Program-made: the position numbers and the translations under genes | Shown here: piece after piece, positions 1 to 7,364 of the stretch | Layout of the letters: the number at the start of each line of letters is the position of its first letter | Numbering within the stretch: position 1 is the first letter of the stretch | Assembly (NCBI RefSeq): GCF_002234575.2 | Contig: NZ_CP022464.2 | Location: forward strand, 1,488,001 to 1,552,000 | Reading direction: 5' to 3' | DNA length: 64,000 nucleotides | Source: Enterocloster bolteae | Lineage (GTDB): Bacteria > Bacillota > Clostridia > Lachnospirales > Lachnospiraceae | Notes under the pieces: generated by a model | The model's database searches: none | Seen by the model: only the letters and a program-made list of their open reading frames with translations | Told to the model about the DNA's origin: nothing

Positions 1-1
1 G

Positions 2-601
2 CTGGGCTATAAACCGGGATTGCAGCCCGCAGCTGATTATATAGCCATCAAGATGCCTGTGTTCTCCTTTGAGAAGATTCGGGGCGCCGACATCAGCCTT
101 GGGCCTGAGATGAAGTCCACCGGCGAGTGTCTGGGCATTGCAAAGACGTTCAATGAAGCGCTCTATAAAGCATTTGAGGGAGCGGGAATCCGTCTTCCAA
201 AATACAAGAAAATGATTATGTCCGTGCGCCACAGCGACCAGGAGGAGGCCGTGGATATTGCCCGCAGGTTTGCTGCTGTGGGATATCAGATATTTGCCAC
301 CAGGGGTACTGCACGGACACTGAATAAGAACGGTGTAAAGGCTTACGAAATCCGCAAGCTGGAGCAGGAATCTCCCAACATCCTGGACCTGGTGCTGGGA
401 CATCAGATTGACCTGATTATCGACATTCCGGCCCAGGGCGCGGAGCGCAGCCATGACGGTTTCATCATCCGCCGCAATGCCATCGAGACAGGCGTCAATG
501 TCCTGACCTCCCTGGATACGGCCAATGCGCTGGTAACCAGCCTGGAAAACCGGGCCAAGGAGCTGACCCTGATTGACATTGCCACGGTAAAGAACGCGTA
601 A
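2..601 (+). CDS. carB: Carbamoyl-phosphate synthase large subunit, C-terminal part (cut by window edge)
   Basis: This is the last ~199 codons of the ammonia-dependent carbamoyl phosphate synthase subunit, which supplies carbamoyl phosphate for pyrimidine and arginine synthesis. The reading frame is open from the first bases of the window, so the start lies upstream. The visible part begins in the end of the second ATP-grasp half (VFSFEKIRGADISLGPEMKS, a typical CarB segment) and runs into the MGS-like allosteric domain (KKMIMSVRHSDQEEAVDIAR onward), where effectors bind. The frame ends with TAA at 599-601. No pyrimidine or arginine gene follows directly; the next gene is a RidA protein 142 bp downstream. 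Assignment is by sequence recognition and is firm. Confidence 0.95.
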   Translation: MGYKPGLQPAADYIAIKMPVFSFEKIRGADISLGPEMKSTGECLGIAKTFNEALYKAFEGAGIRLPKYKKMIMSVRHSDQEEAVDIARRFAAVGYQIFATRGTARTLNKNGVKAYEIRKLEQESPNILDLVLGHQIDLIIDIPAQGAERSHDGFIIRRNAIETGVNVLTSLDTANALVTSLENRAKELTLIDIATVKNA

Positions 602-743
602 GGCAATGAAAAGGAAATCATAGAGAAGAACGTGTTTAACGAAATGGCTTGTGCCGAAGGCGCTGGGTATGGTGGTTCGTCTGCTGTATGCAGCGCCTTT
701 GCATAAAGAATGCAGAAAATATAAAAATAATAAGGAGAAGGTT

Positions 744-1208
744 ATGAAAGTAGAACAGAAATTGCGGGAAATGGGACTTGAACTTCCTGAGCTGCCAAAG
801 CCCAACGGATTGTATGCACCGTCAAGAAGAGTGGGGAATCTGATTTATATTGCCGGTCAGACGCCGGACATCCATGGAGTGCGCCAGGTGGTGGGCGTTG
901 TGGGGGAGGATTTGACCATAGAGGATGGCCAGAGGTCCGCCCAAATATGCGCCCTTAATATTCTGTCTGTTCTGAAGGCGGAACTGGGCGATTTGGATAA
1001 AGTAAAACAGTTTGTACAGATTATCAGCTATGTGCGCTGCGCCAAGGGATTTGGAAATCAGCCGCAGGTCATAGACGGGGCCAGCCGGCTGTTCCGGGAT
1101 TTATATGGAGAAGCGGGAATCGCGGCAAGACTTGCCATTGGAGCCAATGAGCTTCCGGGGGGCAGCGCCACCGAAATACTGGCTGTGGTGGAAGCAAAGG
1201 AGGACTGA
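744..1208 (+). CDS. RidA/YjgF family protein
   Basis: A 154-residue member of the RidA (YjgF/YER057c/UK114) superfamily. Well-studied members hydrolyse reactive enamine/imine intermediates released by PLP enzymes. The length and the LYAPSRRVGNLIYIAGQTP start place it in the longer ~150-residue subgroup rather than the ~128-residue archetype. The closing motif LPGGSATEILAVVEA is typical of the fold. The frame is open from 651, but ATG 744 is chosen because AAGGAGAAG lies just before it (732-740) and the family homology begins there. Its exact substrate cannot be told from sequence. It may be transcribed with carB, from which it is 142 bp away. Confidence 0.85.
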   Translation: MKVEQKLREMGLELPELPKPNGLYAPSRRVGNLIYIAGQTPDIHGVRQVVGVVGEDLTIEDGQRSAQICALNILSVLKAELGDLDKVKQFVQIISYVRCAKGFGNQPQVIDGASRLFRDLYGEAGIAARLAIGANELPGGSATEILAVVEAKED

Positions 1209-1339
1209 CACCGGACAGGAGCCTGCAAAGAACAATGAACTGGTTATTGTATACAAAAAACCAGGCGGCACCATGGTATATATTTTACAAAATTTGAGGC
1301 AGCGCCAAAAAACTTCTGACATCGACACCCTTTTAGTGA

Positions 1340-1345
1340 TACAAT
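1340..1345 (+). promoter_or_regulatory. Possible -10 element of the carD promoter
   Basis: TACAAT lies 39 bp before the carD start. Upstream, CTGACA (1316-1321) is a mediocre -35 with an 18-bp spacer. This is a weak prediction from sequence only. Confidence 0.35.
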
Positions 1346-1383
1346 ATAAGTATTATAAAATAAGGGAAGTAGGCGGTAAAATT

Positions 1384-1890
1384 ATGTATCAGAAAGGTCA
1401 GTATATCATATACGGCATCAGGGGCGTCTGCGAGGTGATGGATATTATCACAATCGACAGACCTGATGGTCCAAAGGACCGGCTGTATTATGTACTCCGT
1501 CCCTATTATCAGCAAGACAGTAAAATTGTGACGCCTGTGGATTCGGAGAAAACCATAACCAGGCCGCTTCTTTCCAAAGAAGAGGCCCTTGAACTGATTG
1601 ACAAAATCTCGGATGTGAAGGAGATGGAGGTGACCAATGATAAACAGCGGGAGGAACGGTATAAGGAAGCCCTTAAGACCTGTGACTGCCGGGTGTGGAT
1701 CAGCATGATAAAAGCATTGTACCTGCGCAGAAAGGACCGCTTGGAGCAGGGAAAGAAGATGACGGATTTGGACGAGCGGTATTTTAAGACAGCGGAGGAT
1801 AATCTGTATTCCGAACTGGCCCTGTCTCTGGGGATGAAAAAGGATGAGATGGTCAGCTATATAACGGAGCGGGTGCTGGCAGAAGCATAA
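1384..1890 (+). CDS. CarD family transcriptional regulator
   Basis: A 168-residue CarD/CdnL-type protein. Family members bind the RNA polymerase beta subunit through an N-terminal Tudor-like domain and stabilise open promoter complexes. The N-terminal domain (about residues 1-60) opens with FxxGQYIIYGIRGVCEV-type sequence (here KGQYIIYGIRGVCEVMDI), and the C-terminal part (about 70-165) is helical and charged. The start is ATG 1384; the frame extends further upstream but without family similarity. It stands alone, convergent with the carbamate kinase gene, and is followed by a strong hairpin. CarD proteins of Clostridia are often duplicated, so this may be one of several. Confidence 0.88.
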   Translation: MYQKGQYIIYGIRGVCEVMDIITIDRPDGPKDRLYYVLRPYYQQDSKIVTPVDSEKTITRPLLSKEEALELIDKISDVKEMEVTNDKQREERYKEALKTCDCRVWISMIKALYLRRKDRLEQGKKMTDLDERYFKTAEDNLYSELALSLGMKKDEMVSYITERVLAEA

Positions 1891-1900
1891 AAGGTATATA

Positions 1901-1947
1901 AAAAAATCCATTAACCCTTGGAAAATACTTGGGGTTAGTGGATTTTT
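1901..1947 (+). terminator. Bidirectional intrinsic terminator between carD and arcC-like gene
   Basis: AAAAAATCCATTAACC at 1901-1916 pairs with GGTTAGTGGATTTTTT at 1932-1947 with one G-U wobble. The arms start with A and end with T, so it can work for both converging genes. Confidence 0.85.
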
Positions 1948-1989
1948 TACTGTTTTCCTATGGAAATCAAAGCGCTTAAATCAAAGTTT

Positions 1990-2919
1990 TTATTCAATTA
2001 CCGTGCCTGCATGGCCTTTCAGGCTGTCCTTTGCCTTATCCAGGGTGGTGATGATGGCCTTCCTGCCTTTTCCGCTCTCCAGGAAATCAATGGAGGCAGA
2101 TACCTTTGGCAGCATGGAGGCGAATTCAAACTGGCCCTGGCTGATATAATCCCTGGCCTGGTCTATGGTCATGTGGCTGATGGGCTGTTCCTGGGGCGTG
2201 CCGTAGTTTAAGGTAACATTATCCACGCTGGTGAGTATCATCATCACATCAGCATCGATCTCCTTGGCCAGCAGTCCGGTGGCAAGGTCCTTCTCAATGA
2301 TGGCGCTGGCGCCCCTTAAGTTATAGCCCTGTTCCATGACAGGAATGCCGCCTCCTCCGCAGGCAATGACAATCTGGTCTGCGTCCATAAGAGCCTTGAC
2401 GGCATCGATCTCCACAATGGCAACAGGATGGGGAGATGCTACGATTCTGCGGTAACCGCCCTCCACTTCTGTTACATGGTTGCCCTTTGCTTCCTCGGCG
2501 TCCGCTTCCTCCTTGGACATCACACGCCCGATGACTTTGACGGGGGTATAGAAGGCCTCATCGTATGGGTCCACTGTCACCTGGGTCAATACAGTGCTTA
2601 CAGGTTTGTAAATGCCTCTCTTAATGAGTTCAGCTCTGATTCCGTTCTGAAGATCGTATCCGATATAACCCTGGCTCATGGCGGAGCAGACAGACATGGG
2701 AGCCTGGCTATAACCGTCATGCTGTTTGCCGAATTCATTCATGGCTGTGTGAATCATGCCTACCTGGGGAGCGTTGCTGTGTACAATGGCTACCTGCCAT
2801 CCCTCCTGGATGAAATCAGCGATGATTTTGGCGGTTCTCGCCACAGCTGCCTTTTGTTCAGGAAGATTGGTTCCCATATCTTTGTGGCCGATGGCCATTA
2901 CGATGCGTTTTTTCGCCAT
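1990..2919 (-). CDS. arcC: Carbamate kinase-like protein with altered N-terminal motifs
   Basis: A 309-residue protein of the carbamate kinase family (carbamoyl phosphate + ADP to carbamate + ATP). The C-terminal two thirds are canonical: ASPHPVAIVEIDA, CGGGGIPV, IEKDLATGLLA, DADVMMILTSVDNV and SMLPKVSASI. The N-terminal substrate loops are not. The usual GGNAL is replaced by GHKDM, and the usual GNGPQVG by SNAPQVG. No arcA, arcB or carbamoyltransferase gene lies nearby. ATG 2919 is chosen because the MAKKRIVMAIG start fits the family and GAGGT precedes it; in-frame ATGs further up have no support. The altered loops make the exact substrate uncertain, so the gene symbol is a family label. Confidence 0.8.
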   Translation of the reverse strand: MAKKRIVMAIGHKDMGTNLPEQKAAVARTAKIIADFIQEGWQVAIVHSNAPQVGMIHTAMNEFGKQHDGYSQAPMSVCSAMSQGYIGYDLQNGIRAELIKRGIYKPVSTVLTQVTVDPYDEAFYTPVKVIGRVMSKEEADAEEAKGNHVTEVEGGYRRIVASPHPVAIVEIDAVKALMDADQIVIACGGGGIPVMEQGYNLRGASAIIEKDLATGLLAKEIDADVMMILTSVDNVTLNYGTPQEQPISHMTIDQARDYISQGQFEFASMLPKVSASIDFLESGKGRKAIITTLDKAKDSLKGHAGTVIE

Positions 2920-2965
2920 AATCCGTACCTCGCTTGTCTTTAAAATTGTCATATAAATTAAGTTT

Positions 2966-2994
2966 ATTATAGGGTAATATGGGAAAAAATGCAA
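2966..2994 (-). promoter_or_regulatory. Sigma-A promoter of the carbamate kinase-like gene
   Basis: On the minus strand TTGCAT (2989-2994) and TATAAT (2966-2971) are separated by exactly 17 bp, about 47 bp before the start codon. Confidence 0.75.
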
Positions 2995-3077
2995 TGGAAA
3001 GAGTAAAAAGATGGTGGCAAAACCCGGGGAGCCATGCTATACTGTCAGCAGAATAAGAATAGAAGGACAGGAAGCGT

Positions 3078-3527
3078 ATGAGGGATGGAAAACAGGTTCT
3101 GCCCCCAGGGTGGCAGAAGCGTGTACTGGCGGCAGCGGCGGCGGCACTGGCCGGCAATCTGCTGGTGAATGTTATACCGTGGCCCGGCAGTCTCTTATCA
3201 TCCTATGAGCAGGCCATGATTCCGGCCATATACCGGAGAGCGGAACTGCTGTGGATGACATTGGTCCTGGCTCCCATTCTGGAGGAAGGAGCCTTCCGCC
3301 TGGTTCTGTACGGATGGCTGAGGCGTTTCATGGCCTTTCTTCCGGCGGCGGTCATATCCTCCCTGGCCTTTGGGATATATCATGGAAACTGGATTCAAGG
3401 CACATACGCATTCCTTTTGGGAATGGTGCTGGCATGGGGCTATGAAGGCAGCGAATACCGCAAGTATCCCATGGCAGTATTGATGCACGGGGCCGCCAAT
3501 CTGGCAGCCCTGGCAGCGTTTGGCTAA
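3078..3527 (+). CDS. CPBP family intramembrane metalloprotease
   Basis: A 149-residue membrane protein of the CPBP/Abi (Rce1-like) glutamic-type intramembrane protease family. The diagnostic motifs are present: EExxxR at Glu69-Glu70-Arg74 (EEGAFR), FxxxH around His102 (FGIYHGN) and HxxxN at His137-Asn141 (HGAAN). Several hydrophobic segments surround them. The protein is shorter than many CPBP members (often 200-300 residues) but keeps the whole catalytic core. It is followed 25 bp later by a glycosyltransferase gene and may share its transcript. The substrate is unknown; relatives process prenylated proteins or mature peptides and bacteriocins. Confidence 0.85.
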   Translation: MRDGKQVLPPGWQKRVLAAAAAALAGNLLVNVIPWPGSLLSSYEQAMIPAIYRRAELLWMTLVLAPILEEGAFRLVLYGWLRRFMAFLPAAVISSLAFGIYHGNWIQGTYAFLLGMVLAWGYEGSEYRKYPMAVLMHGAANLAALAAFG

Positions 3528-3552
3528 GTACTCATAATGAGGAGGTAGAAAG

Positions 3553-4572
3553 GTGAAGTTATTGACTGTGGCAATCCCCTGTTATAACTCGGAAAGCTAT
3601 ATGGAGCACTGTATCAACACCCTGCTTACGGGCGGGGAGGAAGTGGAAATCATCATTGTGGATGACGGATCCGCCAAAGACAGGACAGGAGAAATTGCTG
3701 ACCGGTATGCCCGGGAATATCCCACTATCTGCCGTGCCATCCACCAGGAAAACGGCGGGCATGGGGAAGCGGTGAACACAGGACTTAAAAATGCCACAGG
3801 CATTTTCTTTAAGGTGGTGGACAGCGACGACTGGGTCAATGAGGAGGCATATGTACAGGTTCTTGATACCCTGAGGCGCTTTGTATACGGGGGAGAGACC
3901 CTGGACATGCTGGTTACCAACTTTGTCTATGAGAAGGAAGGGGCCAGAAGGAAAAAAGTGATGAAATACCACACGGCATTTCCAAAGGACAAGGTATTTG
4001 GATGGAATGACGTGAAGTTTTTCATGACAGGGCAGTATATACTGATGCACTCTGTTATTTACAGGACAGGTCTGCTGATCCAGTGCGGGCTGGAGCTTCC
4101 CAAACATACCTTTTATGTGGATAATATTTTTGTGTACCAGCCCCTGCCTCATGTGAAGCATATCTATTACCTGGATGTGAATTTCTACCGCTATTACATC
4201 GGAAGGCAGGACCAGTCCGTCAACGAAGAGGTGATGATTGGCCGCATTGACCAGCAGATTCGGGTCACCAAGCTGATGTTAGGTTATTATGATGCCATGA
4301 AGATAAGCAGCAGGAAGCTGCGCCACTACATGATACAATACCTGGAAATCATGATGACCATTTGTTCTGTCCTGGCTATCAAATCCGGAACAGAGGAAAA
4401 CCTGGAGAAAAAGAAAGAGCTGTGGCAGTACCTGAAAAAGCAGAATCTGCCCCTTTACCTGCGGCTCAGAATGGGCTTTCTGGGACAGGGCTGCAACCTT
4501 CCCGGCAAGGGCGGAAGGGAACTTTTGATTCTGGGATATAAAATAACGCAGAAATTTTACGGTTTTAATTGA
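3553..4572 (+). CDS. Glycosyltransferase family 2 protein
   Basis: A 339-residue GT-A fold glycosyltransferase. It begins with LLTVAIPCYNSESYMEHCI, carries the nucleotide-binding IIIVDDGS (Asp37-Asp38) and a metal-binding DSD at residues 90-92 (VVDSDDW), all typical of GT2. The start is GTG 3553 with GGAGG at 3541-3545. There is no multi-helix membrane region, so it is probably cytosolic or peripheral, adding a sugar to a lipid- or protein-linked acceptor. No other polysaccharide genes are adjacent, so acceptor and donor cannot be named. Confidence 0.88.
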   Translation: MKLLTVAIPCYNSESYMEHCINTLLTGGEEVEIIIVDDGSAKDRTGEIADRYAREYPTICRAIHQENGGHGEAVNTGLKNATGIFFKVVDSDDWVNEEAYVQVLDTLRRFVYGGETLDMLVTNFVYEKEGARRKKVMKYHTAFPKDKVFGWNDVKFFMTGQYILMHSVIYRTGLLIQCGLELPKHTFYVDNIFVYQPLPHVKHIYYLDVNFYRYYIGRQDQSVNEEVMIGRIDQQIRVTKLMLGYYDAMKISSRKLRHYMIQYLEIMMTICSVLAIKSGTEENLEKKKELWQYLKKQNLPLYLRLRMGFLGQGCNLPGKGGRELLILGYKITQKFYGFN

Positions 4573-4597
4573 CATCTTTTTAACGAAGTAGTATAGT
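4569..4597 (+). promoter_or_regulatory. Sigma-A promoter for the small gene at 4642
   Basis: TTGACA (4569-4574) and TATAGT (4592-4597) are separated by 17 bp. The -35 overlaps the stop codon of the glycosyltransferase gene. Confidence 0.75.
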
Positions 4598-4641
4598 ATA
4601 GCCGGTATCAAGAAATTTCCATATGTTTGGAGGTCTTAAAA

Positions 4642-4974
4642 ATGGTAAAAGAATTTCTGAAGTGCAATTCAATCAGGGAGCGGATTCAGTTTCTCGCAAA
4701 CACAGTTCTTAAGGACTGGGATGCCAGTGAGCTGGATACGGTCATGGACATCATGGGACTATCTAAGGAAGGTATGGAGGCGCCTGAGGACAAAATCAGC
4801 GCCATCGAAAAATACCTGGCTGACTATAAGCATGAAGTAGAGATGAGGGGCGGAATTGACGGCTCCAGGGTGGACGGCATACCAGCCAAGGACCAGGGAA
4901 GCACCCTGTTTGAAGGCCCGTCTGAGGCGGAAGTGGTAAGCAAAATGCTGAATCCTTTTTCAAAGGGGCAGTAA
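4642..4974 (+). CDS. Small hypothetical protein (110 residues)
   Basis: I do not recognise this family. It is a soluble, acidic protein of 110 residues with a predicted helical first half (residues 1-75, rich in Leu, Glu and Lys) and a flexible Gly/Pro-containing tail. No signal peptide, cysteine motif or known catalytic motif is visible. The start ATG 4642 has GGAGG at 4629-4633 with ideal spacing, and the gene has its own promoter and terminator, so it is a genuine, independently expressed gene. Confidence 0.75.
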   Translation: MVKEFLKCNSIRERIQFLANTVLKDWDASELDTVMDIMGLSKEGMEAPEDKISAIEKYLADYKHEVEMRGGIDGSRVDGIPAKDQGSTLFEGPSEAEVVSKMLNPFSKGQ

Positions 4975-5020
4975 GTCCAAGCGAAATTTGTCAATCCGAT
5001 ACTCAGGTGAAAAATCAAGT

Positions 5021-5068
5021 GAAAAATCCGCGGAAATCCTGTTGGACAGGAGGACTGCGGATTTTTTT
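5021..5068 (+). terminator. Intrinsic terminator after the small gene
   Basis: AAAAATCCGC (from 5022) pairs with GCGGATTTTT (from 5057); the inner TCCTGT and ACAGGA also pair. A T-run follows. Confidence 0.8.
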
Positions 5069-5115
5069 GTTATCTTTACTGGATGGACGGGAGGGGGATA
5101 TTACGGAGGGAAAGG

Positions 5116-5144
5116 TTGACTTTTGCCCATAAACTGGATAGAAT
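5116..5144 (+). promoter_or_regulatory. Promoter of the MarR gene
   Basis: TTGACT (5116-5121) and TAGAAT (5139-5144) with a 17-bp spacer. Confidence 0.65.
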
Positions 5145-5192
5145 GGAATTAAGATTTTTATCTGAGACAATAGAAAAAGAGAGGAACAGGGA

Positions 5193-5672
5193 TTGACGCA
5201 GGGAGGAAATGACTATACATTTACAACATTTGAGGCTTCAGATATCATGCATCGTGCGGCCAGTTTCTGCCGTGCATCCAATTCATCCCATGAGTATGGG
5301 AACGGTGAAAGCTATACGGCCACTGAGGTCCACTTTCTGAAATATGTGGTGGAGAATCCGGGAATATCCGCCATTGAGCTGGCACACAGCTGGAATAAGA
5401 CGCGGGCGGCAGCCACCCAGATGCTGACGAAGCTGGAGCGCTCAGGACTCCTCTACCGGGGGCGGGAGCGGTATAATGAAAAGAAGGTCCTGTATTATCC
5501 TACTGAGAAGGGACTGGAGCTTCATGAAATGCACCGGTCTTATGACACGGAAAATTTTGGCAAGTTCATCTCTTATCTGGAGCAGCGCTTCACAAAAGAG
5601 CAGATTGAGTCTGCATTTCAAATCCTGCAGGCCTACAGCGATTATCATATGCAGATGGATGAGTTTAAGTAG
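5193..5672 (+). CDS. MarR family transcriptional regulator
   Basis: A 159-residue winged-helix regulator. The DNA-binding part (about residues 42-112) shows TATEVHFLKYVVENPGISAIE, then a recognition helix with TRAAATQMLTKLERSGLL and a wing with a basic RGRERYNEKKV segment. The flanking helices would form the dimer interface. The proposed start is TTG 5193, preceded by GAGGAACAGG; ATG 5247 (residue 19) is an alternative but would remove the first dimerisation helix. The gene directly precedes the amidohydrolase operon, whose promoter has two inverted repeats of the kind MarR dimers bind, so it is the natural candidate regulator. The effector is unknown. Confidence 0.88.
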   Translation: MTQGGNDYTFTTFEASDIMHRAASFCRASNSSHEYGNGESYTATEVHFLKYVVENPGISAIELAHSWNKTRAAATQMLTKLERSGLLYRGRERYNEKKVLYYPTEKGLELHEMHRSYDTENFGKFISYLEQRFTKEQIESAFQILQAYSDYHMQMDEFK

Positions 5673-5700
5673 TCAATTGTATAAGGTATCTGAAAAGCCG

Positions 5701-5731
5701 GAAGCATCTTTTTTAGATGCTTTCTTTTTTT
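5701..5731 (+). terminator. Intrinsic terminator after marR
   Basis: AAGCATCT (5702-5709) pairs with AGATGCTT (5715-5722), followed by a T-rich run. Confidence 0.85.
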
Positions 5732-5807
5732 GTATTATTATGTGAAGTGCGTCCCTGGGCCGCACTTGGGCCGTATTTCAGGGAATCAGAAAAGTGTATT
5801 TTGCGTA

Positions 5808-5836
5808 TTGACAATGGAGAAAATAAGGTATAGAAT
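5808..5836 (+). promoter_or_regulatory. Sigma-A promoter of the amidohydrolase operon
   Basis: A consensus TTGACA (5808-5813) is followed after 17 bp by TAGAAT (5831-5836). Two operator-like inverted repeats begin 12 bp downstream of the -10. Confidence 0.8.
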
Positions 5837-5847
5837 ATTTACATAAA

Positions 5848-5882
5848 GTAAAGTAACTTTACAATAAGTAAACCAAGTTTAC
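5848..5882 (+). promoter_or_regulatory. Paired inverted-repeat operators (probable MarR sites)
   Basis: GTAAAGTAACTTTAC (5848-5862) and GTAAACCAAGTTTAC (5868-5882) are two near-perfect palindromes of the same GTAAA-N5-TTTAC form, centred exactly 20 bp apart, about two helical turns. They start at the expected transcription start and extend into the leader, a position suited to repression by the upstream MarR protein. Confidence 0.75.
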
Positions 5883-5905
5883 AAACGAGAAAGGAAGAAA
5901 AGAGT

Positions 5906-6619
5906 ATGAGTCAAGCCATGGTCACTGTAAACCGAATCTGTTTTTTGTTTTGCCTTTTAATTATTGGCCTGGTAATTATCCAGGCGGTATTGTTCATCCG
6001 CAATGCGCTGATGTTTAACAAGAAACACCGGGTATTGTCAGAAGATGAAGTGCGTTCTGTTATGAAAATTGGTTGTGTATCTGCCATAGCGCCGGCCTGC
6101 TCCATTATCGTGGTGGCCCTGGGCCTGGTCAGCCTGATAGGACCTGTGCTGTCATTTATGAGAGTGGGAGTGATTGGTTCAGCTGCTTATGAAACGCAGA
6201 TGGCGGAGATTGCGGCATCCACATTGGGCGTGACACTGGGAACAGAGGGGATAACAGAGAGCACCCTGACATTGTGCCTCTTTACTATGACACTTGGCTC
6301 TGCGCCCTTCCTTATTAATACTCTTATCACGGTCAAGCCTATGGACGACGCCATGGTAAAGGCTGCCAAGAGCAGCCGCAGCTTCCTGCCTGCCTTCTCC
6401 CTGGCAGCTATGATGGCCCTGTTGGTCTATCTGGGGGCCAATAACGCGTCCAAGTCCTCACCTAACCTGGTGGGGTTCGCAGCTTCGGCCTTGTGTACAT
6501 TTGCACTGACAAAATATGTGAAGAAGTCCGGCAAGAAAAGTCTTGGAAACTTTACAATGAGCATTGCCATGCTGGCGGGTATGATTTGCGCCACGGTGGC
6601 TTATTACTCAGGTTTATAG
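5906..6619 (+). CDS. DUF5058 family membrane protein
   Basis: A 237-residue polytopic membrane protein that I recognise as DUF5058, a family without an assigned biochemical function. Hydrophobic segments are visible around residues 10-32, 55-80, 120-140, 158-178, 183-200 and 215-235. The start ATG 5906 follows AAGGA at 5891. It is the first gene of the operon and is followed 11 bp later by a second membrane protein of similar size, suggesting a two-component permease or membrane complex. The downstream M20 amidohydrolase, creatininase-family enzyme and MFS carrier suggest a role in uptake of an amide substrate; that is inference. Confidence 0.75.
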   Translation: MSQAMVTVNRICFLFCLLIIGLVIIQAVLFIRNALMFNKKHRVLSEDEVRSVMKIGCVSAIAPACSIIVVALGLVSLIGPVLSFMRVGVIGSAAYETQMAEIAASTLGVTLGTEGITESTLTLCLFTMTLGSAPFLINTLITVKPMDDAMVKAAKSSRSFLPAFSLAAMMALLVYLGANNASKSSPNLVGFAASALCTFALTKYVKKSGKKSLGNFTMSIAMLAGMICATVAYYSGL

Positions 6620-6630
6620 GAGGTAGGGTC

Positions 6631-7332
6631 ATGGAAGAAAATAACGTGATGACAAAGGAACAGCTTCAGGAAGACTACAGCAATGTATATGTTAAAAAGG
6701 TGCATCTGATTGGACGGGCTACCATGGCTATTGCATTCATACTGATGTTTGCACCTGTCCTGTATATGCACTTCGTTGCGGGATTCACTGCCCCGGCGGA
6801 TGCTTACATGGCTTGCGCGGCAGCAGCCTGCGCAGCCGGCGTGGGAGGGTGGATTGCGGAACCTATCTCGTATTTTCCAATCCTGGGGGCAGCCGGAACC
6901 TACATGTCTTATCTGGCCGGCAACGTGGGCAATACCCGTGTGCCGGTGGCAGTGGCGGTGCAGAGCGCCACGGATTCTGACAACAGCAGTCCCAGGGGAC
7001 AGATGGCAACGGTTATCGGTGTGGGCATGTCCATTTTCTTCAGTCTGATTGTGCTGACAGTGATTATATTGGTGGGATCGGCCATGCTTCAGGTGGTGCC
7101 GGAACCGGTGCTTAAAGCGCTGGGATACGTGCTTCCCTGTCTGTACGGATCCATGCTGACCATGCGCCTTATGGCGAATTTCAAGGGCAGCATCAAATAT
7201 GTCCCCCTGGCATTTGTGGTATTCCTGGTTTGCAGATATACCGGATTTACCAGGTACGGCCTGCTGACGGACATAGCCGTAACCTGTATCTTTGCATACA
7301 TCCTGCACCAGTCCGGGGCAGGAAAGAACTAA
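6631..7332 (+). CDS. Membrane protein partner of DUF5058
   Basis: A 233-residue integral membrane protein with about six hydrophobic segments (roughly residues 28-50, 55-75, 80-95, 128-152, 160-178 and 187-225). I do not recognise a named family. The start ATG 6631 has AGGAGG at 6618-6623; the longer upstream frame overlaps the previous gene and is not used. The conserved-looking loop SATDSDNSSPRGQMATVIG between two membrane segments is polar and could line a substrate path. Its tight coupling to the DUF5058 gene suggests that the two proteins act together, probably as a transporter for the operon's substrate. Confidence 0.65.
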   Translation: MEENNVMTKEQLQEDYSNVYVKKVHLIGRATMAIAFILMFAPVLYMHFVAGFTAPADAYMACAAAACAAGVGGWIAEPISYFPILGAAGTYMSYLAGNVGNTRVPVAVAVQSATDSDNSSPRGQMATVIGVGMSIFFSLIVLTVIILVGSAMLQVVPEPVLKALGYVLPCLYGSMLTMRLMANFKGSIKYVPLAFVVFLVCRYTGFTRYGLLTDIAVTCIFAYILHQSGAGKN

Positions 7333-7364
7333 GTCACCCCACAGCGAAAGGAATGGGATAAACG

